A DNA stretch of 64,000 nucleotides from the NCBI GenBank assembly GCA_017612555.1, contig JAGAFR010000066.1, positions 1 through 64,000 of the forward strand, written 5' to 3'. The position numbers were made by a program, and so were the translations under genes. Source of the DNA: Lachnospiraceae bacterium (lineage in GTDB: Bacteria; Bacillota; Clostridia; Lachnospirales; Lachnospiraceae). Below are positions 1 to 7,913 of this stretch, piece after piece; within the stretch, counting starts at the first letter, position 1, and every line of letters starts with the position of its first letter. The notes beneath the pieces are model-generated. The model did not search any database and was not told where the DNA came from. It saw only the letters and a list, made by a program, of their open reading frames with translations.

Positions 1-141
1 TCCACGAATAACAGAGTGGCCAAGGCCGGGGACTGTTAGTCTGAGGCTCTGCCTCTGTACCCAGTGTTAAAACTTAAGAAAGGAAGGGTGAATTGATTTC
101 CTAAAAAAGTACTTGACAGGAGGTCACTTCATAACAGTTAT
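1..141. other. Window edge, no gene assigned
   Basis: This short stretch lies 3' of lexA. It contains a small GAGGC-TCT-GCCTC hairpin near position 40-55 and the first bases resemble the 5' end of a tRNA-Asn, but no cloverleaf closes. A plus-strand frame open from the window edge stops at 37-39, so the tail of an upstream plus-strand gene is possible. I see no convincing lexA terminator. Confidence 0.3.
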
Positions 142-759
142 CTAGTTCATGAAACGGAACACTCCGTAGACTCTGCCGAGTATGTCAACCTGATCGACGA
201 TTATCGGTTCCATTGAATCATTCTCAGGCTGCAGGCGATAATGCCCGTTCTCTTTGTAATATGTCTTGACAGTGGCTGAATCATCCAAAAGAGCCACAAC
301 AATATCACCGTTCCTGGCGGTATTGCACTTCTCGACAAATATCATATCACCGTCAAGAATACCCGCATTGATCATGCTCTCGCCCTTAACCTTAAGAATA
401 AAACTCTCGGCATTGGGAGCATATTCAACAGGGATAGGGTAGTAATCGGTTATGTTCTGTGCAGCTAGTATAGGCTGACCTGCAGCAACGGTACCGACTA
501 CCGGGATCTGCGTCATCTCACGGCGGGTAAGCTGAAAACTGTCATCTACGATCTCGATACATCTGGGCTTAGCCGGATCCCTTCTGATGTAACCGTTCTT
601 CTCAAGCTTCTCAAGATGATTGAATACACTTGATGTGGAACTGAGCCCCACAGCAGTACATATCTCTCTGACCGAGGGCGGATAACCCTTCTTAAGTATC
701 ACTTCCTTCAGATATTCAAGGATCTCCTGCTGCTTGGCTGAAATATTTCCGTTAGCCAT
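142..759 (-). CDS. lexA: LexA SOS repressor
   Basis: Transcriptional repressor of the SOS regulon that self-cleaves when RecA is activated by DNA damage. The 205-residue protein has an N-terminal winged-helix DNA-binding domain (about 1-70) and a C-terminal S24 peptidase domain. The scissile Ala93-Gly94 bond sits in VAAGQP, the nucleophile is Ser128 in KGESM, and the general-base Lys is Lys165. The frame is open 40 codons further upstream, but the start at 759 (MANGNISAKQ) is chosen because GAGGAGGTG lies just before it and family members begin here. It is divergent from a YneA-like gene, and the shared intergenic region carries LexA-type operators, so autoregulation is expected. Confidence 0.97.
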   Translation of the reverse strand: MANGNISAKQQEILEYLKEVILKKGYPPSVREICTAVGLSSTSSVFNHLEKLEKNGYIRRDPAKPRCIEIVDDSFQLTRREMTQIPVVGTVAAGQPILAAQNITDYYPIPVEYAPNAESFILKVKGESMINAGILDGDMIFVEKCNTARNGDIVVALLDDSATVKTYYKENGHYRLQPENDSMEPIIVDQVDILGRVYGVFRFMN

Positions 760-846
760 ATACACCTCCTCATAAATATGGATCAAAACATTGATTGTGT
801 CGGGTTTATCGGACTCAAAATGTAATATCCTATCATTGTCAGGAAC

Positions 847-875
847 ATAATAACACAGATCCGATGATAAAGCAA
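847..875 (-). promoter_or_regulatory. Predicted lexA promoter
   Basis: On the minus strand TTGCTT (870-875) and TATTAT (847-852) are separated by 17 bp, giving a sigma-A-like promoter and a leader of about 80 nt before the lexA start. The -35 box touches the palindrome at 875-897, so a repressor bound there would block it. Confidence 0.6.
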
Positions 876-897
876 ACATATTTTCGGAAAATATGTT
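875..897. promoter_or_regulatory. 23-bp palindrome, probable operator upstream of lexA
   Basis: Two 11-bp arms (AACATATTTTC and its complement) surround a single central base. Read on the minus strand it begins CGAACATATTTTC, a near-match to the Gram-positive SOS box (CGAAC-N4-GTTCG) with a degenerate second half. It may bind LexA or another dimeric regulator; the sequence alone does not decide. Confidence 0.5.
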
Positions 898-918
898 CGA
901 AAAAGTTAAAAAATAGTG

Positions 919-947
919 TTGACATTCGAATAGGTGTTCGATATAAT
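919..947 (+). promoter_or_regulatory. Consensus promoter of the yneA-like gene
   Basis: TTGACA (919-924), a 17-bp spacer and TATAAT (942-947) form a perfect sigma-A consensus promoter. The spacer is almost entirely occupied by an SOS box, so this strong promoter should be silent until LexA is cleaved. Confidence 0.9.
927..940 (+). promoter_or_regulatory. SOS box (LexA operator) between -35 and -10
   Basis: CGAATAGGTGTTCG matches the Bacillus/Clostridium LexA operator pattern CGAAC-N4-GTTCG except for one base in the left half-site. It sits inside the promoter spacer, the usual place for direct occlusion of RNA polymerase. Confidence 0.85.
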
Positions 948-957
948 ACGAACATAC

Positions 958-971
958 AGAACAATTGTTCG
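958..971 (+). promoter_or_regulatory. Second SOS box at the yneA-like transcription start
   Basis: AGAACAATTGTTCG carries both GAAC and GTTC half-sites with a 4-bp spacer and differs from the consensus only at the first base. It begins about ten bases downstream of the -10 box, at or just after the predicted transcription start. Confidence 0.75.
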
Positions 972-1010
972 GAATATATGTTTGCTTTTGAAGGGAAGAT
1001 GGGAGTAAAG

Positions 1011-1403
1011 ATGAGGGCTATCTATTACGGAGATTACAACTATATGATAAGAGTTGATGAGCAGAGGAGCAGGAGGAAGGCGAGAACCCGTCAGGTCAGG
1101 AGACAGAAGCTTCTAGTTATAGGACTTCTTATTACGATAGCTTTAGTTCTCTTCTGTTCGATAAGAGCATTTGCCGGTACAAGCGAGGATAGTGAGGGTA
1201 ATGTTTCCAAGACTTACAGAAGTATCAAGATATATTGTCATGATACGGTTGAGTCGATAGCAGAGGAGAATTTCTGCACGAACTATTCAACGGTTGATAA
1301 GATGGCCGATGAGATCAGGCATATCAATCATCTTTCTGCCGACGAAACACTCATTCCCGGTAATTATATAGTTATCCCCGTTTGTGAGTCATCCGTTTAC
1401 TGA
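1011..1403 (+). CDS. yneA: YneA-like SOS-induced cell division suppressor
   Basis: A 130-residue single-pass membrane protein: a basic N-terminal tail (15-33), a membrane segment at about 34-56 and an extracytoplasmic LysM-like domain (about 69-124, ending in PGNYIVIPV). This is the architecture of YneA, which delays septation during DNA damage in Bacillus. Position divergent from lexA and an SOS box in its promoter support the call. The start at 1011 follows GGGAG at 1001-1005; an in-frame ATG at 999 is the alternative. Its last bases overlap the convergent recombinase gene by 7 bp. Function is inferred from architecture and regulation. Confidence 0.85.
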   Translation: MRAIYYGDYNYMIRVDEQRSRRKARTRQVRRQKLLVIGLLITIALVLFCSIRAFAGTSEDSEGNVSKTYRSIKIYCHDTVESIAEENFCTNYSTVDKMADEIRHINHLSADETLIPGNYIVIPVCESSVY

Positions 1404-2455
1404 TCACTGTCTTCGCGAAGCTTTACCGCAGAAGCAGCCATACGTCTTCTGTCCTGTTCAAGAGCAGCATAATGTTTTTTTGTAGTATTTACATCTGAAT
1501 GGCCAAGCACATCTGCTACCAGGTAGATATCCCCGGTTTCACGATACAGGCTTGTTCCGTAGGTACTTCTAAGCTTATGAGGCGTTATTTTCTTTAATGA
1601 AGTCACCGCTGATGCATATTTCTTGACCAGTTTTTCCACTGCACGAACAGAGAGACGTTTATTCTGGAGCGACAGGAAGAGAGCATCTTCATGACCGCTT
1701 TCCGGAATGATCGAATGACGTTCCTCCATATACTGTTTCAGAGCTTTTTCCACCTCTTCGCCAAAGTATACGATGGCTTCGGATCCGCCTTTTCTTCTGA
1801 CCAGTATTCCGTTGTTCTTAAAATCTACATCCTTTATATCCAGTCCGACACATTCTGATACACGGATACCCGTACCGAGAAGAAGAGTTATAAGAGCAAG
1901 ATCCCTTATCTTTGTCTTTTCATGAAAGGCAGCCTGCTGTTTTGTCATTTTGTCTCCGTTTTCAACATGATCGAGAAGAAGAGCAACTTCATCCGGATCG
2001 AGCCTTATAATCTCTTTTTTGTGAAGCTTGGGCATGGAGACGAGTGATGCCGGATTCTTCTTGATGATCTCGAGGTTGAAGAAGAACTTATAGAAGCTTC
2101 GAAGTGACGCGAGTTTTCTCTGTTTTCCGCGCTCATCATTGCTTATGGCTTCATTGTCCTTTTCGTAATACGAGAGATAGTCTAGATATTCGGTTATATC
2201 AAGCGCTTTTACTTCATCAAGCCACTCTACTTCATATTCGGTTATCTCTTTGTTCATGAACAGGGGGTGATTTTCATGCAGGAACTCGAAAAATATCCGA
2301 AGATCATATGCATAGGCAAGTCTTGTTCTTGTAGACGTAGTATCCTTGATGCCGAGGAAGAATTCCCTGCAAAAGGGCGGAAGAGAGCCCATAAGCTCTC
2401 TGAGCTTTAGCATGTTATCCGCATTCTTCTGGTCATGATAGTTCATGTTCTTCAT
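1397..2455 (-). CDS. XerS-like tyrosine recombinase
   Basis: A 352-residue tyrosine recombinase with an N-terminal SAM-like core-binding domain (about 20-135) and a C-terminal catalytic domain. All catalytic residues are visible: Arg198 in GTGIRVSE, Lys222, His293 and Arg296 in PHKLR, His319 in LGHSD and nucleophile Tyr329. Length, and the insert before the catalytic arginine, resemble the single-recombinase XerS type used for chromosome dimer resolution in streptococci more than XerC/D of about 300 residues. No adjacent integrase-type attachment site or mobile cargo is seen, so a housekeeping role is likely. It starts inside the 3' end of the ttcA-like gene (23-nt overlap) with GGATGG as ribosome site. 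Confidence 0.8.
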   Translation of the reverse strand: MKNMNYHDQKNADNMLKLRELMGSLPPFCREFFLGIKDTTSTRTRLAYAYDLRIFFEFLHENHPLFMNKEITEYEVEWLDEVKALDITEYLDYLSYYEKDNEAISNDERGKQRKLASLRSFYKFFFNLEIIKKNPASLVSMPKLHKKEIIRLDPDEVALLLDHVENGDKMTKQQAAFHEKTKIRDLALITLLLGTGIRVSECVGLDIKDVDFKNNGILVRRKGGSEAIVYFGEEVEKALKQYMEERHSIIPESGHEDALFLSLQNKRLSVRAVEKLVKKYASAVTSLKKITPHKLRSTYGTSLYRETGDIYLVADVLGHSDVNTTKKHYAALEQDRRRMAASAVKLREDSDQ

Positions 2456-3170
2456 TTATATTCCATCCTTTTAAGCCTGAACGTTGTATGGCTGTGAATA
2501 TCCGATCTTTTACACCCGGATTTTCGGCATTGAGCTTCTGAAGCATTTGTTTGACATATTCCCGCTTTGTATCTCCGTCGGCAGGACAGAGCTTTCCCGC
2601 TACGGGAAGATCCATTTTATTTCTGAATCCTATGATATCCGATTCGTCTATGTATAACAGGGGCCTGATAACATACAGTTTTGTCCGGTCCAGATATGTC
2701 ACGGGGCAGAATGTATGAAGCCTTCCCTCATAGATCAGCGACATCATCAGGGTTTCGACCACATCATCCTTGTGATGACCGTATGCGACTTTATTACATC
2801 CAAGCTTAATTATCGCTTCGTTTAATGCTCCTTTTCGCATTTTGGAGCACAGGCTGCACGGATTGGTTTCCTGCCTGTTATTAAACACTATATCGTATAT
2901 ATCGGTCTTGACTACTGTATATGGGACGGATAGCTCCTTGCAGAGCTTTGAGATACCTTCAGTATCAAAGCCGGGAAGTCCAAGATCTACTGTTATAGCT
3001 TCCAATTGAAACTTGTGAGGATAAAATCTTCGCAGATTTGCCAGTGCGTACAGAAGAGTAAGAGAGTCCTTTCCGCCGGATATCCCGACTGCTATACGGT
3101 CGTCATCCTGGATCTGATGGTATTCATCCACTGCTTTTCGAGTAAGACTTAATAATCTTTGTAATTCCAT
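2433..3170 (-). CDS. TtcA-family tRNA 2-thiolation PP-loop ATPase
   Basis: A 245-residue N-type PP-loop ATPase. The signature SGGKDS is at 31-36. Three cysteines, Cys105 and Cys108 (CSLC) plus Cys195 (KLCPADG), match the three ligands of the [4Fe-4S] cluster in TtcA, which makes 2-thiocytidine in tRNA. It is shorter than enterobacterial TtcA (about 310 residues), so the exact tRNA target is uncertain. There is no Shine-Dalgarno sequence before ATG 3170; instead an extended -10 element ends six bases upstream, suggesting a leaderless mRNA. Probably co-transcribed with the XerS-like gene. Confidence 0.8.
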   Translation of the reverse strand: MELQRLLSLTRKAVDEYHQIQDDDRIAVGISGGKDSLTLLYALANLRRFYPHKFQLEAITVDLGLPGFDTEGISKLCKELSVPYTVVKTDIYDIVFNNRQETNPCSLCSKMRKGALNEAIIKLGCNKVAYGHHKDDVVETLMMSLIYEGRLHTFCPVTYLDRTKLYVIRPLLYIDESDIIGFRNKMDLPVAGKLCPADGDTKREYVKQMLQKLNAENPGVKDRIFTAIQRSGLKGWNINEEHELS

Positions 3171-3198
3171 AGACTTATTATATCAGATTTCGTATAAT
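3170..3198 (+). promoter_or_regulatory. Promoter of the chemoreceptor gene
   Basis: TAGACT (3170-3175), 17 bp and TATAAT (3193-3198). The -35 box overlaps the start codon and -10 region of the divergent ttcA-like gene, so the two promoters probably compete. Confidence 0.6.
3177..3185 (-). promoter_or_regulatory. Extended -10 element of the ttcA-like gene
   Basis: On the minus strand TGATATAAT matches the extended -10 pattern TGnTATAAT. The usual start distance places +1 on the A of the ATG at 3170. No good -35 box is present, which an extended -10 can compensate. Confidence 0.55.
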
Positions 3199-3260
3199 AT
3201 ATGTTAATACAATTGTATCACTATTAAATGTACATACCGGTACAGAAAGAAGGTGTACTC

Positions 3261-5021
3261 TTGAGGAAGGTATTCTCTAAAACGAACCTGTCATTTATGA
3301 TAGCGCTTCAGATGCTCGTTACTCCAGTTGTTATCTGTCTTATCATTTTGCTCGTATTTCTCGGCAAGGAGATGAACAGCACATATTCCGAGGCGGAAAA
3401 GCTTTATTTTGACACTCTTTACCAGGTTAACAGCAAGCTTGTAAATGCTGACAGAGACCTGTATCAGGCTATGAACGCCGCGCAGCAGTATCTGAGCATT
3501 TCTTCCGCAGGTGACGGCCTTCCGGCTGATGTGGCAGCACCAATGCTTGCCGGCAGAGTTGAAGATTATAACGATAATCTGTCCCAGACTCTTGAAAGAG
3601 TTAACGGAGCTGCCAATATAGCTATGAACAATCAGGATCTTTATACAGGTACGCTTCTTGACGGTAAGAGCTTTAAAGATAATTATGATGCATTTAACAG
3701 GGATTACCGGATCTGGCTTGATTCCTTTAATTTTCAGACCGGCGAGGGTGATCAGTCGGCATTTAACGAGACATTTGAAACTGCCAGAGACGGTATATCA
3801 AACATGACCGATATAGCTGAAGCATGGGCCGAAAATGCGGAAGCGGCTGAAAAAGCTTCAATATCAAAAAAAATAACAACGCTCAGCATAATATTCGGTG
3901 TTATAGTGGTTCTTCTGTATGTTCTTGTAATATTTACCGCAAGAGCACTTACGGAAGGTGTTAAAAGAACTGCCAATTCTATCGATCAGATGTCCAAGGG
4001 CGATTTTGTCACACATCTTGAAACAGAGTCACCTATCAAGGAATTCAGGTATATTGCTGAATCTGCGGAGAACATGAGACACAATCTTCACGAAGCGCTT
4101 AAGCAGATCGTCATCAGTGCGACAAGCGTTGATGAAGGAGCTGCAGATGCCAAGACAAGCATTTCCGACAGCCAGAGAGTTACCAACGATATCTATCAGG
4201 CAGTATCGGATCTTGCTAACGGTGCCACTTCTATGGCAGGAGATGTTCAGTCGACTTCCAGCATAACGATCAATATCGGTACTGCTGTTGAGACGGTTCT
4301 TGAGGCAGCCAATTCCAACCTTGAAAAGGGTGGGGCAGTCATTGATGAGTCAACACGTGTTCAGAACGAGCTGGGACAGCTTATGTCTTCCGGTCAGAAT
4401 ACCAGAGATAAGGCTAAGCAGGTTTCCGAATCCGTAAGCGATACCGCCAAGGTGGTTGCTCAGATTTCCCAGTCAGCTGAACTTATCATATCGATCGCTA
4501 ACCAGACTAACCTTCTTGCTCTCAACGCATCCATCGAGGCAGCAAGAGCCGGAGAGGCAGGAAAAGGCTTTGCTGTTGTTGCCGACAACATCAAGAATCT
4601 TGCTGAAGAGTCAAATGCAGCTGCGAACGAGATTACCGGAATGCTCAAACAGATATCCGATCTTTCAGAGAAGAACATGTCGCTCACAGAGGATATCAGG
4701 TCCGCAACGGAAGATGAGGCAGATGCGCTTAACAGCATGAGCGAATCGTTCGAAGAAATGCTCATGATGCTTCGCCAGACAGAGCAGGGCAACAAACAGA
4801 TCGTATCCCTTGTCAAGACGCTTGATTCCGACAAGAACTCAATACTTGATTCAGTTGAGTCGCTTTCATCTGTATCACAGCAGTATGCGGCGTCAACAGA
4901 AGAGACCAATGCTTCTCTTTCAATGCTCGACCAGAACATGGAAGATGTTGTTAAACAGGCAGAGAATCTTGAGAGCATAGCAAACGGCCTTCGAGAGAAC
5001 GTTAAGATGTTCACGATCTGA
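3261..5021 (+). CDS. Methyl-accepting chemotaxis protein
   Basis: A transmembrane chemoreceptor of about 586 residues. A first membrane segment (about 10-35) is followed by an extracytoplasmic, mostly helical sensor of about 170 residues, a second membrane segment, a HAMP domain and a long cytoplasmic coiled coil. The signalling tip is clear ([19 protein letters not shown] then GKGFAVVA). TTG 3261 is chosen because AGAAGGTG lies five bases upstream; the in-frame ATG at 3228 has no ribosome site. The ligand cannot be read from sequence. No che genes are nearby. Confidence 0.93.
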   Translation: MRKVFSKTNLSFMIALQMLVTPVVICLIILLVFLGKEMNSTYSEAEKLYFDTLYQVNSKLVNADRDLYQAMNAAQQYLSISSAGDGLPADVAAPMLAGRVEDYNDNLSQTLERVNGAANIAMNNQDLYTGTLLDGKSFKDNYDAFNRDYRIWLDSFNFQTGEGDQSAFNETFETARDGISNMTDIAEAWAENAEAAEKASISKKITTLSIIFGVIVVLLYVLVIFTARALTEGVKRTANSIDQMSKGDFVTHLETESPIKEFRYIAESAENMRHNLHEALKQIVISATSVDEGAADAKTSISDSQRVTNDIYQAVSDLANGATSMAGDVQSTSSITINIGTAVETVLEAANSNLEKGGAVIDESTRVQNELGQLMSSGQNTRDKAKQVSESVSDTAKVVAQISQSAELIISIANQTNLLALNASIEAARAGEAGKGFAVVADNIKNLAEESNAAANEITGMLKQISDLSEKNMSLTEDIRSATEDEADALNSMSESFEEMLMMLRQTEQGNKQIVSLVKTLDSDKNSILDSVESLSSVSQQYAASTEETNASLSMLDQNMEDVVKQAENLESIANGLRENVKMFTI

Positions 5022-5051
5022 TCATCTTTGTTTAATACCAAATGATATACT

Positions 5052-5075
5052 AAGGGGTCGCCCCGGCGATCCCTT
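5052..5075 (+). terminator. GC-rich hairpin after the chemoreceptor gene
   Basis: Arms 5052-5062 and 5065-5075 pair over 11 positions with one G-T wobble and a 2-base loop. It is followed by ATATT rather than a T-run, so it may be a weak terminator or a 3'-end stabiliser. Confidence 0.5.
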
Positions 5076-5110
5076 ATATTAATAACTGACTAATAATGGA
5101 TGGGATTGAT

Positions 5111-5260
5111 ATGAAAAAAAGAGAAATACCTGTTTTCGTAACTTATATTCTTATTATTGCGGCTGTAATAAGCTGTATATTTGGCATATACAGAGGCGAA
5201 ACAAAAACGGTGTTTAATAAAGCCGTTAATATATGTATGGAGTGTATAGGACTTGGATAG
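5111..5260 (+). CDS. Small CXXC-motif membrane peptide (CD1871A-like)
   Basis: A 49-residue peptide: short basic N-terminus, one hydrophobic membrane segment (about 8-26), then a segment starting IYRGE and ending in a C-terminal motif NICMECIGLG with a CXXC pair. I recognise the pattern from the small clostridial proteins usually called CD1871A-family CXXC proteins, which sit next to a polyferredoxin. Its stop overlaps the start of the next gene by 8 bp, indicating translational coupling. The role is unknown; a thiol redox or metal/cluster-ligand partner of the downstream protein is an inference. Confidence 0.8.
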   Translation: MKKREIPVFVTYILIIAAVISCIFGIYRGETKTVFNKAVNICMECIGLG

Positions 5261-6110
5261 GCAAAGACTCAGGAAGATCATACAGGCTGCATGGGGTATA
5301 CTGTCCAATTCGTATGTTAAAGGATTTTTACCCGGTGATCCCGTAATATACAAAGGACCGCTTAAACGTTTCTGTGTACCGGGGATGAACTGTTATTCAT
5401 GTCCCGGAGCTCTCGGAGCCTGTCCGATAGGAGCCATGCAGGCAGTATTTGACGGCAGACGCAGAAAGTTTGCTTTTTATGTTGTCGGCTTTCTTGCTGC
5501 AATAGGACTCCTCGTCGGAAGATTCATATGCGGATGGTTGTGCCTGTTCGGATTGATCCAGGAACTGCTGTATAAGATCCCGACTCCCAAGCTCACAATC
5601 CCGCAGAAGATCGACAAACCCCTTCGTTATCTTAAATACGTGATGCTTCTTGTCATGGTATTTGCGCTTCCTTTTTTCTACAGAAGCCAATACGGAGCGG
5701 GAGATCCGTTCTTTTGTAAATATGTCTGCCCGGTAGGTACTCTTGAAGGCGGTATTCCGCTTGTTCTGTTAAACGAAGGTATGAGAGCGACGCTGGGATG
5801 GCTTTTTAAGTGGAAATTTTTACTGCTCATATTGTGTATTGCCGCTTCGATATTCATATACAGACCGTTCTGTAAGTATATATGTCCGCTTGGCGCGTTT
5901 TATGCACTGTTCCAGAAGGTAAGCATCTTAAGGCTTCGTATTGATACCGATGCATGCGTAAACTGCGGGCTTTGCACAAGGACATGCAAAATGAATGTCA
6001 GTCCCTGTAAGGAACCTAACAGCGCAGAATGTATAAGGTGCGGGGAATGTGTTGATGCTTGTCCGAAGAAGGCACTTTCATTCGGCATGGCAAAGAACAA
6101 TAAAAAATGA
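5253..6110 (+). CDS. NapH/YccM-like membrane polyferredoxin
   Basis: A 285-residue integral membrane iron-sulfur protein. It has several membrane segments (about 75-100, 125-145, 185-205), membrane-associated CxxxCP motifs (FCKYVCPVG, FCKYICPLG) and a C-terminal pair of 4Fe-4S ferredoxin motifs (CVNCGLC..C and CIRCGEC..CP) at about 235-275. NapH- and NosR-type relatives pass electrons across or along the membrane. An additional cysteine-rich N-terminus (CYSCPGALGACPIG, about 47-60) is present. The start is TTG 5253, overlapping the CXXC peptide, with GGAGTG upstream. The electron donor and acceptor are unknown; no nap, nos or rnf genes are nearby. Confidence 0.85.
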   Translation: MDRQRLRKIIQAAWGILSNSYVKGFLPGDPVIYKGPLKRFCVPGMNCYSCPGALGACPIGAMQAVFDGRRRKFAFYVVGFLAAIGLLVGRFICGWLCLFGLIQELLYKIPTPKLTIPQKIDKPLRYLKYVMLLVMVFALPFFYRSQYGAGDPFFCKYVCPVGTLEGGIPLVLLNEGMRATLGWLFKWKFLLLILCIAASIFIYRPFCKYICPLGAFYALFQKVSILRLRIDTDACVNCGLCTRTCKMNVSPCKEPNSAECIRCGECVDACPKKALSFGMAKNNKK

Positions 6111-6113
6111 AAA

Positions 6114-6186
6114 TGGGACCAAAGGGGCTCGAACCCATGACCTTTCGCACGTCAAGCGAACGCTCTCCCAGCTGAGCTATGATCCC
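6114..6186 (-). tRNA. tRNA-Val (GAC)
   Basis: A 73-nt cloverleaf on the minus strand. The acceptor stem is GGGATCA/TGGTCCC, the D arm GCTC..GAGC, and the anticodon stem TTCGC/GCGAA surrounds loop TTGACGT with anticodon GAC. The T loop is TTCGAGC. The T stem has one T-T mismatch. CCA is not encoded. Confidence 0.93.
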
Positions 6187-6208
6187 GTAATGATCATCGG
6201 ATAAGCGT

Positions 6209-6237
6209 ATTATACTTTATAAACCTTACAAAATCAA
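6209..6237 (-). promoter_or_regulatory. Promoter of tRNA-Val
   Basis: TTGATT (6232-6237) and TATAAT (6209-6214) on the minus strand, 17 bp apart, place a transcription start about 17 nt upstream of the mature tRNA 5' end. Confidence 0.75.
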
Positions 6238-6271
6238 AACAATCTTTATACCATGTACAGGAGGAATTACT

Positions 6272-7819
6272 ATGAGATCCGGATCCATAAAACTGGTTTG
6301 CATGATTACGGCATCGGTATTGTTGTGCGGATGCAGCCGTGGGGCTTCGGTTACAACCGAACCCGCAGCAAACGTTGAAGCAGCAAAAAAAGAGGTATTA
6401 TCAACGCAAAACGAAGATAATGCAAAAGATGAGTCCTCCGACATAATGCCTGAAAAGGTCTTTTTCTCATATCGGAACAACTCCTGTATATTGAAAAACC
6501 CGACTTCCGGTTCGGATCTTATGTCGGGCAACTATTATACGATCGATCTGGACAGCAGTGATATTAAACTTTATCCCGATCTGTACGAGGCTCTCTGTAC
6601 TTACAACGAAGCAGAAGAGAAGAGAGTAAAGGATTCTATGAATTCGTATACGGCGGACATGATCGAGTTTCAAAACGAAGGATTTGAAGGATCCGGTGAG
6701 GTCTTTACCGATATCTATCTTTTAAGAGCCGATGATAAAGCATTCTCATTCGGGCTGCTTGATTACAGTTATATGGGCGGAGCACACGGTTTTACACAGT
6801 ATTACGGCTACTGTTATGATCCGAAGACCGGAAATAGTATCGCATTTTCGGATATTGTAAAGGATACGGATAAGCTTCCGCAGATCATAGTTGATGAACT
6901 CGAAAAACAAAATGAGCTGAAAGATTACTTTAAAGAATGTCCGGGTGATAAGGAAAACCTCCTTGCAGATATTCCGACAAGACTTGAGGATAATGCCAAG
7001 GGGCTTGCATGGGCGCTCGATTATGACGGAATATGGCTGTATTTTGAGGATTACGCTATGGGAGCATATGTTGCGGGTTCACAGGCTGTCAAGATAAGCT
7101 TTGCCGATTATCCCGATATATTCACGGATACATACGATAACTACAAGAATGGAGATATACCTGATATCAAGGCTCAGGCTGTAAAGAAGGATGACGCTCC
7201 GGAATCCGTACTGCAGGCTCAGACAGGCAGTACAGAAGCTGTCAACGATGATCCGTTCTTCGGTTTATGGGTTGAAGCATTCAAGGAAAAGCAGTTAGCG
7301 CTTGATCTTGTTGATAAACTGAAAGATAAAGGGCTTGAAGCATACAGTATTTATTCATGTGAATATGAAAACCTGAACAAAGAACCATTATGGTGCGTAA
7401 CAATAGGATTATCCGGATCAGAACCGGAAGCTCAAGGCTATATCGATGATGCGGCAAAAGCAGGTTTCCCCGATGCTTATGTAAAATATACCGGAAACAG
7501 GCTGTGTAAGCGTGTATATTGCTACATATACTCGGATCAGGGGCTGGAGATCACTCCTTCAAAGGTTACCATGAACGATATCCCCACTGAGGATCTTTCG
7601 GGTAATTCAGATGCCGAAGGCCCCAGGACTCTTATCATCGATTCGAACACGGTATTTGACAGTTCCTGTGCTATGCAGACATTTGGAGGTTACAAGCAAG
7701 GTGAATCACCTGTTGAATGGTTCAATAATGCCAAAGGACCGGATCTGCTCGGAGTATATGACGTTTCCATAACGGGAGATCATATTGACGCTGTCTACGG
7801 AAACTATTGGTGGGATTGA
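6272..7819 (+). CDS. Lipoprotein with RsiV/PdaC-like region and SPOR-like tail
   Basis: A 515-residue lipoprotein. The signal peptide ends in a lipobox LLCGC with Cys21. After a low-complexity linker (22-60), residues about 75-290 resemble the DUF4163/DUF3298 pair found in RsiV and PdaC-like proteins (YMGGAHGF followed by a beta-rich segment and IAFSDIV). A region at about 325-412 has the length and alternation of a SPOR-type sequence (LALDLVDKL...), suggesting a possible peptidoglycan contact. ATG 6272 follows AGGAGG. It is a single gene, with no sigma factor next to it, so an anti-sigma role is not supported. Domain assignments are by eye. Confidence 0.7.
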   Translation: MRSGSIKLVCMITASVLLCGCSRGASVTTEPAANVEAAKKEVLSTQNEDNAKDESSDIMPEKVFFSYRNNSCILKNPTSGSDLMSGNYYTIDLDSSDIKLYPDLYEALCTYNEAEEKRVKDSMNSYTADMIEFQNEGFEGSGEVFTDIYLLRADDKAFSFGLLDYSYMGGAHGFTQYYGYCYDPKTGNSIAFSDIVKDTDKLPQIIVDELEKQNELKDYFKECPGDKENLLADIPTRLEDNAKGLAWALDYDGIWLYFEDYAMGAYVAGSQAVKISFADYPDIFTDTYDNYKNGDIPDIKAQAVKKDDAPESVLQAQTGSTEAVNDDPFFGLWVEAFKEKQLALDLVDKLKDKGLEAYSIYSCEYENLNKEPLWCVTIGLSGSEPEAQGYIDDAAKAGFPDAYVKYTGNRLCKRVYCYIYSDQGLEITPSKVTMNDIPTEDLSGNSDAEGPRTLIIDSNTVFDSSCAMQTFGGYKQGESPVEWFNNAKGPDLLGVYDVSITGDHIDAVYGNYWWD

Positions 7820-7913
7820 TCAAAAGAATATTAGCGTTTTCGGAGATATGTATCTGTTCGCGAAAGACAGCTTTAACGAATAAATATAGGGCAAAAAATA
7901 AAGATACCTTGTA

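Larger units (their letters stand above)
869..988. repeat. 13-bp inverted repeats flanking the lexA/yneA promoters
   Basis: AAAGCAAACATAT at 869-881 is repeated as its exact reverse complement at 976-988. The two arms enclose both divergent promoters and the SOS boxes, so the whole control region has two-fold symmetry. The left arm contains the lexA -35 box and the right arm lies in the yneA-like leader. Confidence 0.7.

Noticed and set aside
1-75. tRNA-Asn-like sequence (TCCACGA start, GTT in a loop-like context)
   Set aside because: The anticodon stem pairs poorly, no T-loop TTCGA motif follows and no 3' acceptor strand TCGTGGA is found.
760-879. 40-residue N-terminal extension of LexA
   Set aside because: It covers the promoter and leader, lacks a ribosome site, and the internal start has a strong one with the family N-terminus.
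1397-2455. Phage or integrative-element integrase
   Set aside because: No att-like repeats, excisionase or cargo nearby; length and N-terminus suit a XerS-like housekeeping recombinase.
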